The notes beneath the pieces were generated by a model. It did no database searches. It was given only the letters and a program-made list of their open reading frames with translations, and was not told where the DNA came from. A program made the translations under genes and the position numbers. Below, piece after piece: positions 1-7,416 of a stretch of 64,000 nucleotides of DNA. The stretch covers positions 282,830-346,829 of the forward strand of contig NZ_RJOB01000001.1 in the NCBI RefSeq assembly GCF_003943935.1, written 5' to 3'. The DNA comes from Streptococcus mitis (GTDB lineage: Bacteria > Bacillota > Bacilli > Lactobacillales > Streptococcaceae). Positions within the stretch are counted from its first letter, which is position 1; the number at the start of each line of letters is the position of its first letter.

Positions 1-1036
1 CAAAGGCAAAGTGGTTCAAGATTGCTGGTTCAAATTCTTCATTAGCAGTTGTAAATGGCACATGAAGAAGTGAGCATGAGCTAGTCAATACGATGTTTTC
101 AGCTGGGATTTGCTCAAGAACAGCCAAGCTCTTTTCGTAGTTGTTACGCCAGATGTTTTTACCATTGACAATACCTGCATAAAGAGTCTTATCAGCTGGG
201 AAACCACCTTTAACCAATTCAAGAGTTTTCTTACCTTCAACGAAATCAAGACCGATAGCATCTACTGGCAAGTTTACAAGGTCAGCGTAAACGTCACGAA
301 CGTCTCCGAAGTAAGTTTGAAGCAAGACTTCAAGACCTTTTTTGTCAGCCAAAAGTTTGTTGTAAAGGTTCAAGAAGAGAGCTTTTTCTTCAGCTGTCAA
401 ATCTTTTACAAGAGCCGCTTCATCCAATTGGATGCGAGTCGCACCAAGTTCTGCCAATTTAGCAAAAACTTCTTGGTAAGCAGCCACTAAGCTGTCTACG
501 AAGTCTTCTGCTTTCACACCTTCTTCAAAGTCTGACAATTGAAGGAAAGTGAATGGACCTACAAGAACTGGACGAGTGTTCAATCCAAGTTCTTTTGCTT
601 CTTGGAACTCATCAAAGATTTTGTGACCTGCAAGTTTAACTTGAGTGTCTTTTTCAAATTTAGGAACGATGTAGTGGTAGTTGGTGTTGAACCATTTCTT
701 CATTGGAAGAGCTCGAACGTCCCCTTTTTCTCCTTGGTAACCACGACCCAAAGCGAAGTAGCGCTCAAGGTCAGACAAGTCCAAGTTTTGAACTGAAGCA
801 GGTACCACGTTGAAAAGGAAAGCTGCATCTAGGAAGTTGTCATAATGAGAAAAGTCATTTGATGGAATTTCAGTAATGCCTTTGTCTTTGACAATGTTCC
901 AGTGTTTAGCGCGTAATTCTTTTGCTGCTGCCAAGAGTTCTTCTTCTGAGATTTCTTTTCTAAAGTATTTTTCAGTTGTAAATTTTAATTCGCGGAATTC
1001 GCCCAAACGAGGGAAACCGATAATTGTAGTTGACAT
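1..1036 (-). CDS. metE: Cobalamin-independent methionine synthase MetE, N-terminal part (3' end outside window)
   Basis: The last step of methionine synthesis: methyl transfer from 5-methyltetrahydropteroyl-triglutamate to homocysteine in the cytoplasm. The 345 codons present start [19 protein letters not shown] and match the N-terminal domain of MetE; the zinc-binding catalytic C-terminal half of this roughly 750-residue family lies beyond the left edge. The ATG is preceded by a strong GGAGGA ribosome binding site. An exact MET-box lies about 85 bp upstream, so MetR/MtaR-type control is likely. metF normally follows metE in streptococci but is not in the window. Identification is firm; only completeness is unknown. 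Confidence 0.95.
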   Translation of the reverse strand, partial: MSTTIIGFPRLGEFRELKFTTEKYFRKEISEEELLAAAKELRAKHWNIVKDKGITEIPSNDFSHYDNFLDAAFLFNVVPASVQNLDLSDLERYFALGRGYQGEKGDVRALPMKKWFNTNYHYIVPKFEKDTQVKLAGHKIFDEFQEAKELGLNTRPVLVGPFTFLQLSDFEEGVKAEDFVDSLVAAYQEVFAKLAELGATRIQLDEAALVKDLTAEEKALFLNLYNKLLADKKGLEVLLQTYFGDVRDVYADLVNLPVDAIGLDFVEGKKTLELVKGGFPADKTLYAGIVNGKNIWRNNYEKSLAVLEQIPAENIVLTSSCSLLHVPFTTANEEFEPAILNHFAF

Positions 1037-1118
1037 GATGTGTCCTCCAAAATTTGTTGTTGAAACTATCTTAACAGAAAAGAATGCGTCTGTATAATTG
1101 TAAAAAATTAGGCTTTGT

Positions 1119-1135
1119 TATAGTTTGAAACTATA
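1119..1135. promoter_or_regulatory. MET-box upstream of metE
   Basis: The perfect palindrome TATAGTTTGAAACTATA matches the streptococcal MET-box consensus TATAGTTTSAAACTATA described for the LysR-type regulator MetR/MtaR. It lies about 85 bp upstream of the metE start, just upstream of an AT-rich stretch that could hold the promoter, as expected for an activator site. The match is seen directly; control by MetR is inferred from the family. Confidence 0.85.
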
Positions 1136-1155
1136 TCTCTGTTTTAGACAAAAGA

Positions 1156-1187
1156 AAAGGACCTGAGACAACTGCCTCAAATCCTTT
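1156..1187 (-). terminator. Intrinsic terminator between higBA and metE
   Basis: A hairpin with outer arms AAAGGA/TCCTTT and inner arms TGAG/CTCA is followed on the minus strand by a T-rich run. It would stop leftward higBA transcription before the metE promoter. Nothing else recognisable was found in 1190-1388 apart from a weak hairpin near 1341-1363. Confidence 0.6.
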
Positions 1188-1388
1188 GTGTAGCTTGTTT
1201 TATAGCTGTATTTTAGTTAGACTGGTCAAACGTGTTATTAGTAATTCTTATACGTGACTATGACTTGTTATTAGAAAAGACTATAGGTTGATTTTTCTTT
1301 TGTAATTCTGATATTTCCCTGAAAAGTGCGGACGGGAGGTAAAATTATCCAGTGGATGATTTTAGCCAACCAAGTAATTTCATCCCTA

Positions 1389-1685
1389 TCAACTTTTCCC
1401 CTGTTCAAGTGGGACGACTGCTAGTGTCTTTCCTAAACTGGCTAGGAGTTTTAAGACTGTGTCCAACTGGGGGCTAGTCTTGCCTGTTTCCATTCTAGCT
1501 ATGACAGGCTGGCTTACTCCACTAAGTTCTTCTAGCTTTTTCTGACTGATTCCTTGTTCATGCCTAGCCTCAATCAGCTCACTCATAATAGCCACTCGCA
1601 TATCACTTTCAAGGATTTCCTCCTTGGTAAAGAGTTCAGAGCGTACATCCTTCCAGTTACTTCCAATAGCACTATTCTTCATCAC
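1389..1685 (-). CDS. higA: HigA-type antitoxin (XRE helix-turn-helix)
   Basis: A 98-residue DNA-binding antitoxin that should neutralise the toxin encoded just upstream and repress their shared promoter. An XRE helix-turn-helix covers about residues 38-92, with the recognition-helix signature [17 protein letters not shown]. Residues 1-35 resemble the N-terminal extension of HigA proteins that contacts HigB. The start overlaps the toxin gene by 14 bp, so translation is probably coupled. The toxin-first order is the hallmark of higBA. A related locus occurs in S. pneumoniae. The call rests on domain and synteny, not on a test of activity. Confidence 0.88.
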   Translation of the reverse strand: MMKNSAIGSNWKDVRSELFTKEEILESDMRVAIMSELIEARHEQGISQKKLEELSGVSQPVIARMETGKTSPQLDTVLKLLASLGKTLAVVPLEQGKS

Positions 1686-2037
1686 TTACACCTCTTTCTT
1701 TTAAGTCTTTCAGTTCACGCTTGGCTTTTTCAATCTCTCTCCTAGGAGTTTTCTGAGTCTTTTTAACAAAATGATGTAAAAGGACAAAACTCCCATCAAG
1801 CCATGCTACAAATAAAATTCGATCTCTTAGAGGTCTTAGTTCCCAAATCTCATCTTCCAAATGTTTGATATAGGGTTCACCAGCTCTCGTCCCATGTTGA
1901 CTAAGCAACTGGATATAGTCATTTAATTTATTGAGTTTGATGCGACTATCCTTACTTTTCTGGCTAGCTAATTCTCTCATATAATCCAAGACTGGCTCAT
2001 TTCCATTTTTGTCCTTATAGAAGTAAATCGTATGCAC
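1672..2037 (-). CDS. higB: HigB-type toxin (Gp49-like, RelE superfamily)
   Basis: Probable ribosome-dependent mRNA interferase of a type II toxin-antitoxin module. The sequence matches the phage-derived Gp49-like (DUF891) family: an N-terminal [13 protein letters not shown] strand, the central [19 protein letters not shown] segment and the [11 protein letters not shown] segment that carries conserved basic residues. The reading frame opens at a TTG (2040), but GTG at 2037 is better spaced from the upstream AGAGG, giving 121 residues. The promoter and an inverted repeat lie directly upstream. A charged C-terminal helix ([17 protein letters not shown]) closes the protein. Confidence 0.87.
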   Translation of the reverse strand: MHTIYFYKDKNGNEPVLDYMRELASQKSKDSRIKLNKLNDYIQLLSQHGTRAGEPYIKHLEDEIWELRPLRDRILFVAWLDGSFVLLHHFVKKTQKTPRREIEKAKRELKDLKERGVSDEE

Positions 2038-2059
2038 CAAGCAACCTCTTTCTAATCAA

Positions 2060-2088
2060 ATTATAACTCAAAAGTTATTAAAAGTAAA
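2060..2088 (-). promoter_or_regulatory. higBA promoter with overlapping operator
   Basis: On the minus strand TTTACT (-35, 2083-2088) and TATAAT (-10, 2060-2065) are separated by exactly 17 bp. The inverted repeat ATAACT-CAAA-AGTTAT (2063-2078) covers the spacer and the edge of the -10, the usual position for autorepression by a HigA protein. Confidence 0.7.
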
Positions 2089-2192
2089 TCCTAACACTCA
2101 TAAAAAAGACCTTAGAAAAATTCCAAAGGTCTCATCTTTATTATTCGAAAAAAATTACTGGAAGAGTTATAAATCGAAGACAATCCTTACTA

Positions 2193-2558
2193 TTATTCCA
2201 GCTCTATCCCCTTCTCTCGGAGATTATCCAAACACTCCTCATAGTAGGCATCGTCATGTTCGCTATATATAGGACTAGTCAACTTCTCCTCTGCTAAATC
2301 TTCATAGAGAGGACAGGTCTTGCCACGATAGTTCTTGTCCAGCCACTCTTGACTGACATTATAGCCACGGTTAGCCATCTCCTCCATGATCAAGCGATGA
2401 TAGGCATATAGACAATAGGGCGAGTGAGTAAAGACATAGTCCACCGTCGCATGCTTTCTGCCCCAGCCATTGCCACGTAGGGCGCAACACTCTCGATGTT
2501 GCCCCAAAAGTTGAGGACGCGGAAGTTGTGAAATCAAAGCCTCATGCCAAAGTCTCAT
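2193..2558 (-). CDS. Pyr_excise-like conserved protein (TIGR02328 type)
   Basis: A 121-residue protein starting MRLWHEALISQLPRPQLLGQH, with a conserved HRECCALRGNGWGRKHATVDYVF block. This is typical of the family related to pyrimidine-dimer DNA glycosylase (Pyr_excise, PF03013); members lie in the same superfamily as T4 endonuclease V, but enzymatic activity is not established for this branch. The C-terminal third (YEDLAEEKLTSPIYSEHDD) is acidic. It overlaps the YbgA-like gene upstream by 17 bp, so the two are translationally coupled, which suggests a shared role, perhaps in DNA damage handling. The function is inferred from superfamily membership only. Confidence 0.7.
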   Translation of the reverse strand: MRLWHEALISQLPRPQLLGQHRECCALRGNGWGRKHATVDYVFTHSPYCLYAYHRLIMEEMANRGYNVSQEWLDKNYRGKTCPLYEDLAEEKLTSPIYSEHDDAYYEECLDNLREKGIELE

Positions 2559-2946
2559 GGGAGTCTCCTTTCAGTAAAGTCGAATGCTGCAAATAGGTAT
2601 TTGGATAGCGTTCAAGCAAATCTCTAGTCTTATCAATCACATCTTCCTTAGAAGCCTGACCATAGCGGTAGCGATCCAGCAAGATCATATAGTCCTTACG
2701 CTCAACATCTGTCGCTTTCTTTTTGAAATAGCCCCAAATATGCTGAAAAGCATTGCAAACCTGACCCCTATGCTCTGGAATCTGGCAAGCACGATCAATC
2801 ATCTCTTGAACCTTACTCACCTCCACCGCTTCTTGCTTGAGATACTGACGAATCTCATTGTAAATATTGCTGGAATGGCTCAAGACAAGGTATTTGTTTC
2901 TAGCCCAGAGTTGTTGGCATTGGGATTTTTGGTTAGTTTGTTCCAT
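2542..2946 (-). CDS. YbgA family protein (DUF1722)
   Basis: A 134-residue stand-alone version of the DUF1722 domain found at the C-terminus of E. coli YbgA. Recognisable blocks are WARNKYLVLSHSSNIYNEI near the N-terminus, QHIWGYFKKKATDVERKDY in the middle and DLLERYPNTYLQHSTLL near the end. No membrane segment or signal peptide is seen. In enterobacteria ybgA lies beside the photolyase gene phrB. Here the partner is a Pyr_excise-like gene that it overlaps, so a link to DNA repair is plausible but unproven. The 126-bp gap upstream shows no further gene. Confidence 0.72.
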   Translation of the reverse strand: MEQTNQKSQCQQLWARNKYLVLSHSSNIYNEIRQYLKQEAVEVSKVQEMIDRACQIPEHRGQVCNAFQHIWGYFKKKATDVERKDYMILLDRYRYGQASKEDVIDKTRDLLERYPNTYLQHSTLLKGDSHETLA

Positions 2947-3072
2947 GTTTCTCCTTGCTTTCTATCAGTTTCCAGGAAATATGGAAACAAAGTTGTATCT
3001 AAAAAATGAGCGAATCAATGACTTCACTTGACTGACTGTATGATTTTTCATCTTCTAAAAATTTTCTGACAC

Positions 3073-4158
3073 TTAGGAAACAAAGTAATAATTTTCTTTT
3101 AATTCTCGGAAACGGTCAAAACCGAGAATACTATCATTTTGTAATCTACCTAAAACGACGCTAGGATGAATATCTATCTCCTCAGCAAAATGTATGATAT
3201 CCATCTTATCAAAGTTTCCTTTTTCAACAAAAGCTTGATAATCTTCTGGTCTAATCAAGAAATCTTTTGCAAACTGGTCTGCCTGTTCCTCAGAACGAAG
3301 ATAGGACTCACTGTTTCCTTCATCAGATGAAAAATCATTTTCCAGAATGTGCCCAATCTCATGAAATAGTGAGAACCAAAAAATATCTGACGCTTTGTTT
3401 CGATCCGTAAGTAAAAGCAAGGCACTACCATTACTGAATTTTTTAGTCGCTCCATTTAGATTGGCATTTGGCAAAGCAGGTAGACCTACTAGGACAACAC
3501 CACAGTCTAGCAAGATATCATACAAGCATTGAGGGAAAACTTCTGGATTTTGTCTCGTCAACTTTCTCAACTCAGGTAGGCTTCTCTCTAACTTTTTACG
3601 GTTGAGCTTGGTAGTTGTTACATCACGTGCTTTTTTAGATGCCAACTCCAGCATGATATTAGAGTTTACTATACTTTTAGTTGTAAACTCACGCGTATTC
3701 CGATAGCTGACTAAATGGTTAAAAGATGTAAGGTTTTCTAAACTTGCCACACCTAGAATCTTGCGAAGCTCGACGATCTTTTCTTTCAAAGTATAGCGTT
3801 TGTCTGGAACGTAGCTTTCTTCCTTAAAATACTTGAAATCAATCATCTCACAAATGTCTTTCTCGCTACCTTCTTCTAGCTCTCTTTGTTCTACAATCTC
3901 TGCCACTTTTACATCGTAAGCATTTTGAAGATTGAGCCAAGTTCGCATGGAAACTCCGCTTAGCTTGGCAAGCTTATGAGCTGTTTCTTTACTAATGGAC
4001 TCCTCAGCATTGACCAGCTTGCTGACAGTTTTTGCTGAAACCCCCAAACGCTCCGCAAATTCTTTCTGCGTTACGTTATACTCTTCAATCAACTCTTCAA
4101 CATACTGACCTGGATGAAAAGCAATCAGGTCTTTGTATTCAACAATTTTATTAGTCAT
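3073..4158 (-). CDS. HigA-like antitoxin fused to an ImmA/IrrE zinc peptidase
   Basis: A 361-residue two-domain protein. Residues about 15-85 form a HigA-type helix-turn-helix (QKEFAERLGVSAKTVSKLVN). The C-terminal half is an ImmA/IrrE-type metallopeptidase with the zinc motif HEIGH in FSLFHEIGHILENDF, followed by a helical region with EEQADQFAKDFL that supplies the third ligand region. It lies directly after a RelE/HigB-like toxin gene and overlaps it by 8 bp, so it should act as the antitoxin and repressor of the pair. The peptidase part suggests control by proteolysis, as ImmA cleaves phage repressors. The arrangement is known for large HigA-like proteins; the protease target here is unknown. 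Confidence 0.85.
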   Translation of the reverse strand: MTNKIVEYKDLIAFHPGQYVEELIEEYNVTQKEFAERLGVSAKTVSKLVNAEESISKETAHKLAKLSGVSMRTWLNLQNAYDVKVAEIVEQRELEEGSEKDICEMIDFKYFKEESYVPDKRYTLKEKIVELRKILGVASLENLTSFNHLVSYRNTREFTTKSIVNSNIMLELASKKARDVTTTKLNRKKLERSLPELRKLTRQNPEVFPQCLYDILLDCGVVLVGLPALPNANLNGATKKFSNGSALLLLTDRNKASDIFWFSLFHEIGHILENDFSSDEGNSESYLRSEEQADQFAKDFLIRPEDYQAFVEKGNFDKMDIIHFAEEIDIHPSVVLGRLQNDSILGFDRFRELKENYYFVS

Positions 4159-4489
4159 AGTGATTGCTGACCTCCTCTATTTTTAGGATTTCGATTTCAA
4201 CAGGACTTGGAAACACCTTTTCTAAATCCTCCTCACGAAATTCTACAATCAACCGATAGGAACTCCTTCGACCATCTATATCTAAAGCAAACTGCCCTTG
4301 TCTCTTTCCCTTGAGTTGGTGAAAGTGATACTTAGGAAAAGCTTTCACACTAGCCAAAGAATCCGCCGCTTCCAAAAAGTTGATCAACTGATGTAACTTT
4401 ACAGCAATCTTATCCGAAAAATCTTTTTTCGCCTGTCTCAGCTCTGTGCACTGCTTTTTAACAGTTTTGTTTGTATAGATAAGCTTCAT
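4151..4489 (-). CDS. RelE/HigB-superfamily toxin
   Basis: A 112-residue probable mRNA interferase starting MKLIYTNKTVKKQCTELRQ. The segment ASVKAFPKYHFHQLKGKRQGQFALDI and the SSYRLIVEF strand fit the HigB/RelE fold. The open frame extends 18 bp further to a TTG inside the operator palindrome; ATG 4489 is preferred because AAAGGGA sits seven bases before it. The antitoxin gene follows with an 8-bp overlap. A toxin-first order with a large HigA-peptidase partner supports the call; which subfamily it belongs to is uncertain. Confidence 0.8.
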   Translation of the reverse strand: MKLIYTNKTVKKQCTELRQAKKDFSDKIAVKLHQLINFLEAADSLASVKAFPKYHFHQLKGKRQGQFALDIDGRRSSYRLIVEFREEDLEKVFPSPVEIEILKIEEVSNHYD

Positions 4490-4506
4490 GTGTCCCTTTC
4501 TATTCA

Positions 4507-4538
4507 AATTAAATTACCTAATAGGTAATTTAATTATA
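4507..4538. promoter_or_regulatory. 29-bp perfect palindromic operator with overlapping promoter -10
   Basis: Positions 4507-4535 form a perfect palindrome around A4521, with half-site AATTAAATTACCTA. A minus-strand -10 TATAAT (4533-4538) overlaps its upstream edge, and the toxin start codon lies 18 bp further downstream. This is the expected autoregulatory operator of the adjacent toxin-antitoxin pair; binding by its HTH antitoxin is inferred. Confidence 0.8.
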
Positions 4539-4558
4539 CCATCTTTAGAAAATAAAAA

Positions 4559-4582
4559 CCAGCCAAAAGTTAATTTGGCTGG
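4559..4582 (-). terminator. Terminator of the hsd/Kiwa-like operon
   Basis: A perfect 9-bp stem, CCAGCCAAA/TTTGGCTGG with a 6-base loop, is followed on the minus strand by TTTTTATTTTC. It ends the leftward operon 35 bp after the last stop codon. Confidence 0.8.
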
Positions 4583-4617
4583 GATTGTAGTTATTAATTT
4601 AGAATAAGAAATGTTAC

Positions 4618-5193
4618 CTATTTTCTTTTTAAAATGTAAATTCCATCACCTAATCTATAACTAGTTAATTCTACATCTGTTGCTCTCGCTGTTTCTATAT
4701 CATCAAACGAGAGATTTGTTATGATATGATGAGCGTGAGGAAAACCTGTAACTCCAAATATCTTAAACCCAAAAACTCCTAGAACAGGGTTTAGATAACT
4801 TGCATTACTGCCAACATACATCAATCCAATTAAAAGAAATAACAATAAATTCATGATAATACTAGTTGTATTATTCATATCAAAAGACAGTAACGGAGTA
4901 AAATACGTAACAATGTAGTTCATCAATGAATCACTTTCCGGTGATATTTCCATTTTTCTCGGTATTTTGATACTTTCCTTACCATCAAACTTAAATAATT
5001 TCCATAATTTAATAATTGAAATAAAAATTAGAACAACAAAAACTTCACGAATCAATTTATGATTGAAATCAAGAGCTATTAATCTCTCAAATGAGAATTT
5101 GGAATAATTAATATTACTACAAAGAAGCCATAAGTATAGTGGTAGATATGAGGTGATAAACAATGTCCACTTAGAAAAAAGATCTCGTTGCAT
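4618..5193 (-). CDS. KwaA-like four-helix membrane protein (putative Kiwa defence component)
   Basis: A 191-residue membrane protein with four hydrophobic segments at about residues 8-26, 46-63, 108-127 and 132-151, followed by a soluble C-terminal tail of about 40 residues. I do not recognise a diagnostic motif. The call rests on size, four membrane segments and tight coupling to a DUF4868-type gene: its ATG shares one base with that gene's stop (TAATG). In the Kiwa anti-phage system KwaA is a small four-helix membrane protein that works with KwaB. The gene order here (B before A) is reversed. It is AT-rich and is the last gene of the hsd operon. It could also be an unrelated effector membrane protein. 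Confidence 0.5.
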   Translation of the reverse strand: MQRDLFSKWTLFITSYLPLYLWLLCSNINYSKFSFERLIALDFNHKLIREVFVVLIFISIIKLWKLFKFDGKESIKIPRKMEISPESDSLMNYIVTYFTPLLSFDMNNTTSIIMNLLLFLLIGLMYVGSNASYLNPVLGVFGFKIFGVTGFPHAHHIITNLSFDDIETARATDVELTSYRLGDGIYILKRK

Positions 5194-6170
5194 TACATAC
5201 GTCCTTCTTCAACAGTTTCAATCTCAGAAATGTAAGCTTTCACAAATGCATCTGATATAGCATTAATCAATTGAACACAATTTTTCTCATCAGTAATACT
5301 TAACTTTCCATTACTGAACGTAACATCTTCAATTTCTTTATAAAATTTATGATTAGGGTCATTTTTTATAGTTTGTATTTTGTCAATATGTCTAACTGTT
5401 TCTGTAAAACGATTCGTATCAGAAACAATTTTAATTAACCTCGTAGCAAGTCTTTTACCATTGATCACTTTTGTTTTCAAAAAATTAATCGAAGCTTGTT
5501 CAAATATAGTTTTTATATTTGCATCAGTATTTAGAATTTCTGTTGCTTGCTCAGCAAATTTTTGATTCATTCCAAATATAGAATCAAATTTTGATTCTGC
5601 TTGATTGATTAAAATTTTTTCATCATTTACGATCATCAAATCAATCTTCTTGTTTAAACCAAACAGATTATTTTGTTCCCTTAATTCAATTTTACTATCC
5701 GTAAAATTACCAATAATCCACTTTTTTTCTAACTGAAATGCATTGACAAACGAACCAATGAATTTAAGATTAATTAAATCATCCTTTTTTATGACAACCA
5801 AATAATTGTGTAATGTTTTTTCAGTTTCACTACTCGAACTAAGTAGATGTTGTTGTTCATCATTAAATTTTGAAATTACAGATTGAATATTTCCGTAGTT
5901 CGACACCTCTACTTGCTCATGTACATTCTTATGCGTTACGACCGGATCATATGGTTTTATTTCTCGATTACTAAAAATAGATTGACCCATACTTTCAATA
6001 ATTGATTTTACCACAGTTTCTTTAGTTTTTTTATCAGCATCTTGTTTATATAAAAAAATCTCATTTTTCTTAATTTTAATTAGAAAAATCTTAACATATT
6101 CATCAAAATCTGGTTGTTGACTAAAAGAAGCCAACCCGTTTTTTTCATTATTAATATTTATTGGAATCAA
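5193..6170 (-). CDS. KwaB-like DUF4868 protein (putative Kiwa defence component)
   Basis: A soluble protein of about 325 residues without signal or membrane segments. Its C-terminal half has the layout of DUF4868/KwaB: KKIDLMIVNDEKILINQ, then SKFDSIFGMNQKFAEQATEIL, a basic NGKRLATRLIKIV stretch and a terminal block around NGKLSITDEKN. KwaB is the DNA-associated cytoplasmic partner of KwaA in the Kiwa system. The frame is open to an ATG at 6209 inside hsdS, but that site has no ribosome binding site. TTG at 6170 follows AAAGAGG at good spacing and lies just after the hsdS stop, so I chose it. Membership of DUF4868 is by recognition of pattern and is moderately sure. Confidence 0.6.
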   Translation of the reverse strand: MIPININNEKNGLASFSQQPDFDEYVKIFLIKIKKNEIFLYKQDADKKTKETVVKSIIESMGQSIFSNREIKPYDPVVTHKNVHEQVEVSNYGNIQSVISKFNDEQQHLLSSSSETEKTLHNYLVVIKKDDLINLKFIGSFVNAFQLEKKWIIGNFTDSKIELREQNNLFGLNKKIDLMIVNDEKILINQAESKFDSIFGMNQKFAEQATEILNTDANIKTIFEQASINFLKTKVINGKRLATRLIKIVSDTNRFTETVRHIDKIQTIKNDPNHKFYKEIEDVTFSNGKLSITDEKNCVQLINAISDAFVKAYISEIETVEEGRM

Positions 6171-6186
6171 TTTATGCCTCTTTCCC

Positions 6187-7410
6187 CTACTCCACCTTGA
6201 CCTGCCCATTCATCAACATTGGCAAGAGCCAATCGCGAAGTTGGTTAAGTTCTTGGTTTTGTCTACTTCTATTTTTGATTTCTCTATCAAATGATTTTAC
6301 TAATTGGTCAAATTCCATCAATAGTTCAGTTGGCGGATAGACTAATTGTAATGAGTAAAGATCATCTTTCGTAATTGAACCAAATGTAGTTCCTACAGAA
6401 TTAATCATATCAAATAGCTTTTTAAAATCTTGCATAACATTAAAAATATAGCTATTTGCTCCTACTTTACTATTAATAGCCGCTAAACCTCGACCTATAC
6501 AACATCTTGTATCAGCGATATTCAAAGTCCCCACAGGTGCTCTAACACTTAACAAAATATCATCTTCTTCTGCTATCCTAGACGGTTCAGTTGTGTATTG
6601 TCTTGCTACAGGGAATCTCCATCCAAAATCTGTAGAACCTTGAAAAAATAACATCCCCTCTCCAACTTCATTATAAGAAGTTCCTTTAGGAGATTGTCCC
6701 ATAGTTATATTAGCAATTTTTTCCAACTTCTCCACTCCCCACCCCTCAGGGATTTCGCGTTTAAGTTCTGAGTTATAGACCATCTTTCCGCCTGATGATT
6801 TGTAGGGTTTGCCATTCTGGTCTGGGAAATCAAACTGCACAAACCAGTAGTCATAGAGGGTCTTAGCCATGACTTCCAACTCTTGGTTGATTTGGCTGTT
6901 GATAAAAATTTTATCGTCCAAACAGGTCAATACTTTAGCTATTTTTTGTCTTGTTTCCCTGTCATACCAATTAATTTCAAAATTACCTATTCCAAAATGA
7001 CTAATATTCGCTTGTGCACTTTTACTATCTACATTATTCAACACATATTCTAAAAAAACGGTATTATTTATGCAGTAATAAATGAAATCAAGGTCTTCTT
7101 TAAAATTTGGATTAATTTTTGCAACTCGTTGATTTAGGAAGACAGTTCTTCCACTTTTGTTTCTACCTACTTTCCCTATTGTTGCTCCTGTCATTGCAAT
7201 AACAATATCATCGGGAAATACTTTAAATTTTTCCAATTTTTGGGTGGAGTATTTTGATACATCTACTTTATCAGCATTTTCAACATCTATTATAGGTGGT
7301 TTTATATCTTTAATTTTAACAACCAAATTTTCTCCTACTCCAAAATCTTTACTTTTAAATGCGTATCCACCATATATCTCAGATACTTCCTTTAATTTAA
7401 GCTTTTTCAT
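6187..7410 (-). CDS. hsdS: Type I restriction-modification specificity subunit HsdS
   Basis: This 407-residue subunit selects the bipartite DNA target for the HsdR2M2S complex. It has two target-recognition domains: TRD1 at about residues 1-150 and TRD2 at about 210-360. These are separated by a conserved helical spacer (DRETRQKIAKVLTCLDDKI, then NQELEVMAKTLYDYWFVQFDFP) and closed by a second helix ending in NQELNQLRDWLLPMLMNGQVKVE. ATG 7410 is used: AAAGGG, overlapping the hsdM stop, gives the ribosome binding site. There is only one hsdS and no recombinase nearby, so no sign of phase-variable shuffling. The target sequence cannot be read from the protein. Confidence 0.95.
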   Translation of the reverse strand: MKKLKLKEVSEIYGGYAFKSKDFGVGENLVVKIKDIKPPIIDVENADKVDVSKYSTQKLEKFKVFPDDIVIAMTGATIGKVGRNKSGRTVFLNQRVAKINPNFKEDLDFIYYCINNTVFLEYVLNNVDSKSAQANISHFGIGNFEINWYDRETRQKIAKVLTCLDDKIFINSQINQELEVMAKTLYDYWFVQFDFPDQNGKPYKSSGGKMVYNSELKREIPEGWGVEKLEKIANITMGQSPKGTSYNEVGEGMLFFQGSTDFGWRFPVARQYTTEPSRIAEEDDILLSVRAPVGTLNIADTRCCIGRGLAAINSKVGANSYIFNVMQDFKKLFDMINSVGTTFGSITKDDLYSLQLVYPPTELLMEFDQLVKSFDREIKNRSRQNQELNQLRDWLLPMLMNGQVKVE

Positions 7411-7416
7411 CACCAA

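Noticed and set aside
110..1097. Three plus-strand open frames (110-490, 539-796, 876-1097)
   Set aside because: They are antisense to metE, lack ribosome binding sites and have no recognisable protein pattern.
3050..3072. Possible CodY half-box (AATTTTCTGA) after the HTH-peptidase gene
   Set aside because: Only the first ten positions match and it lies downstream of a gene, not near a promoter.
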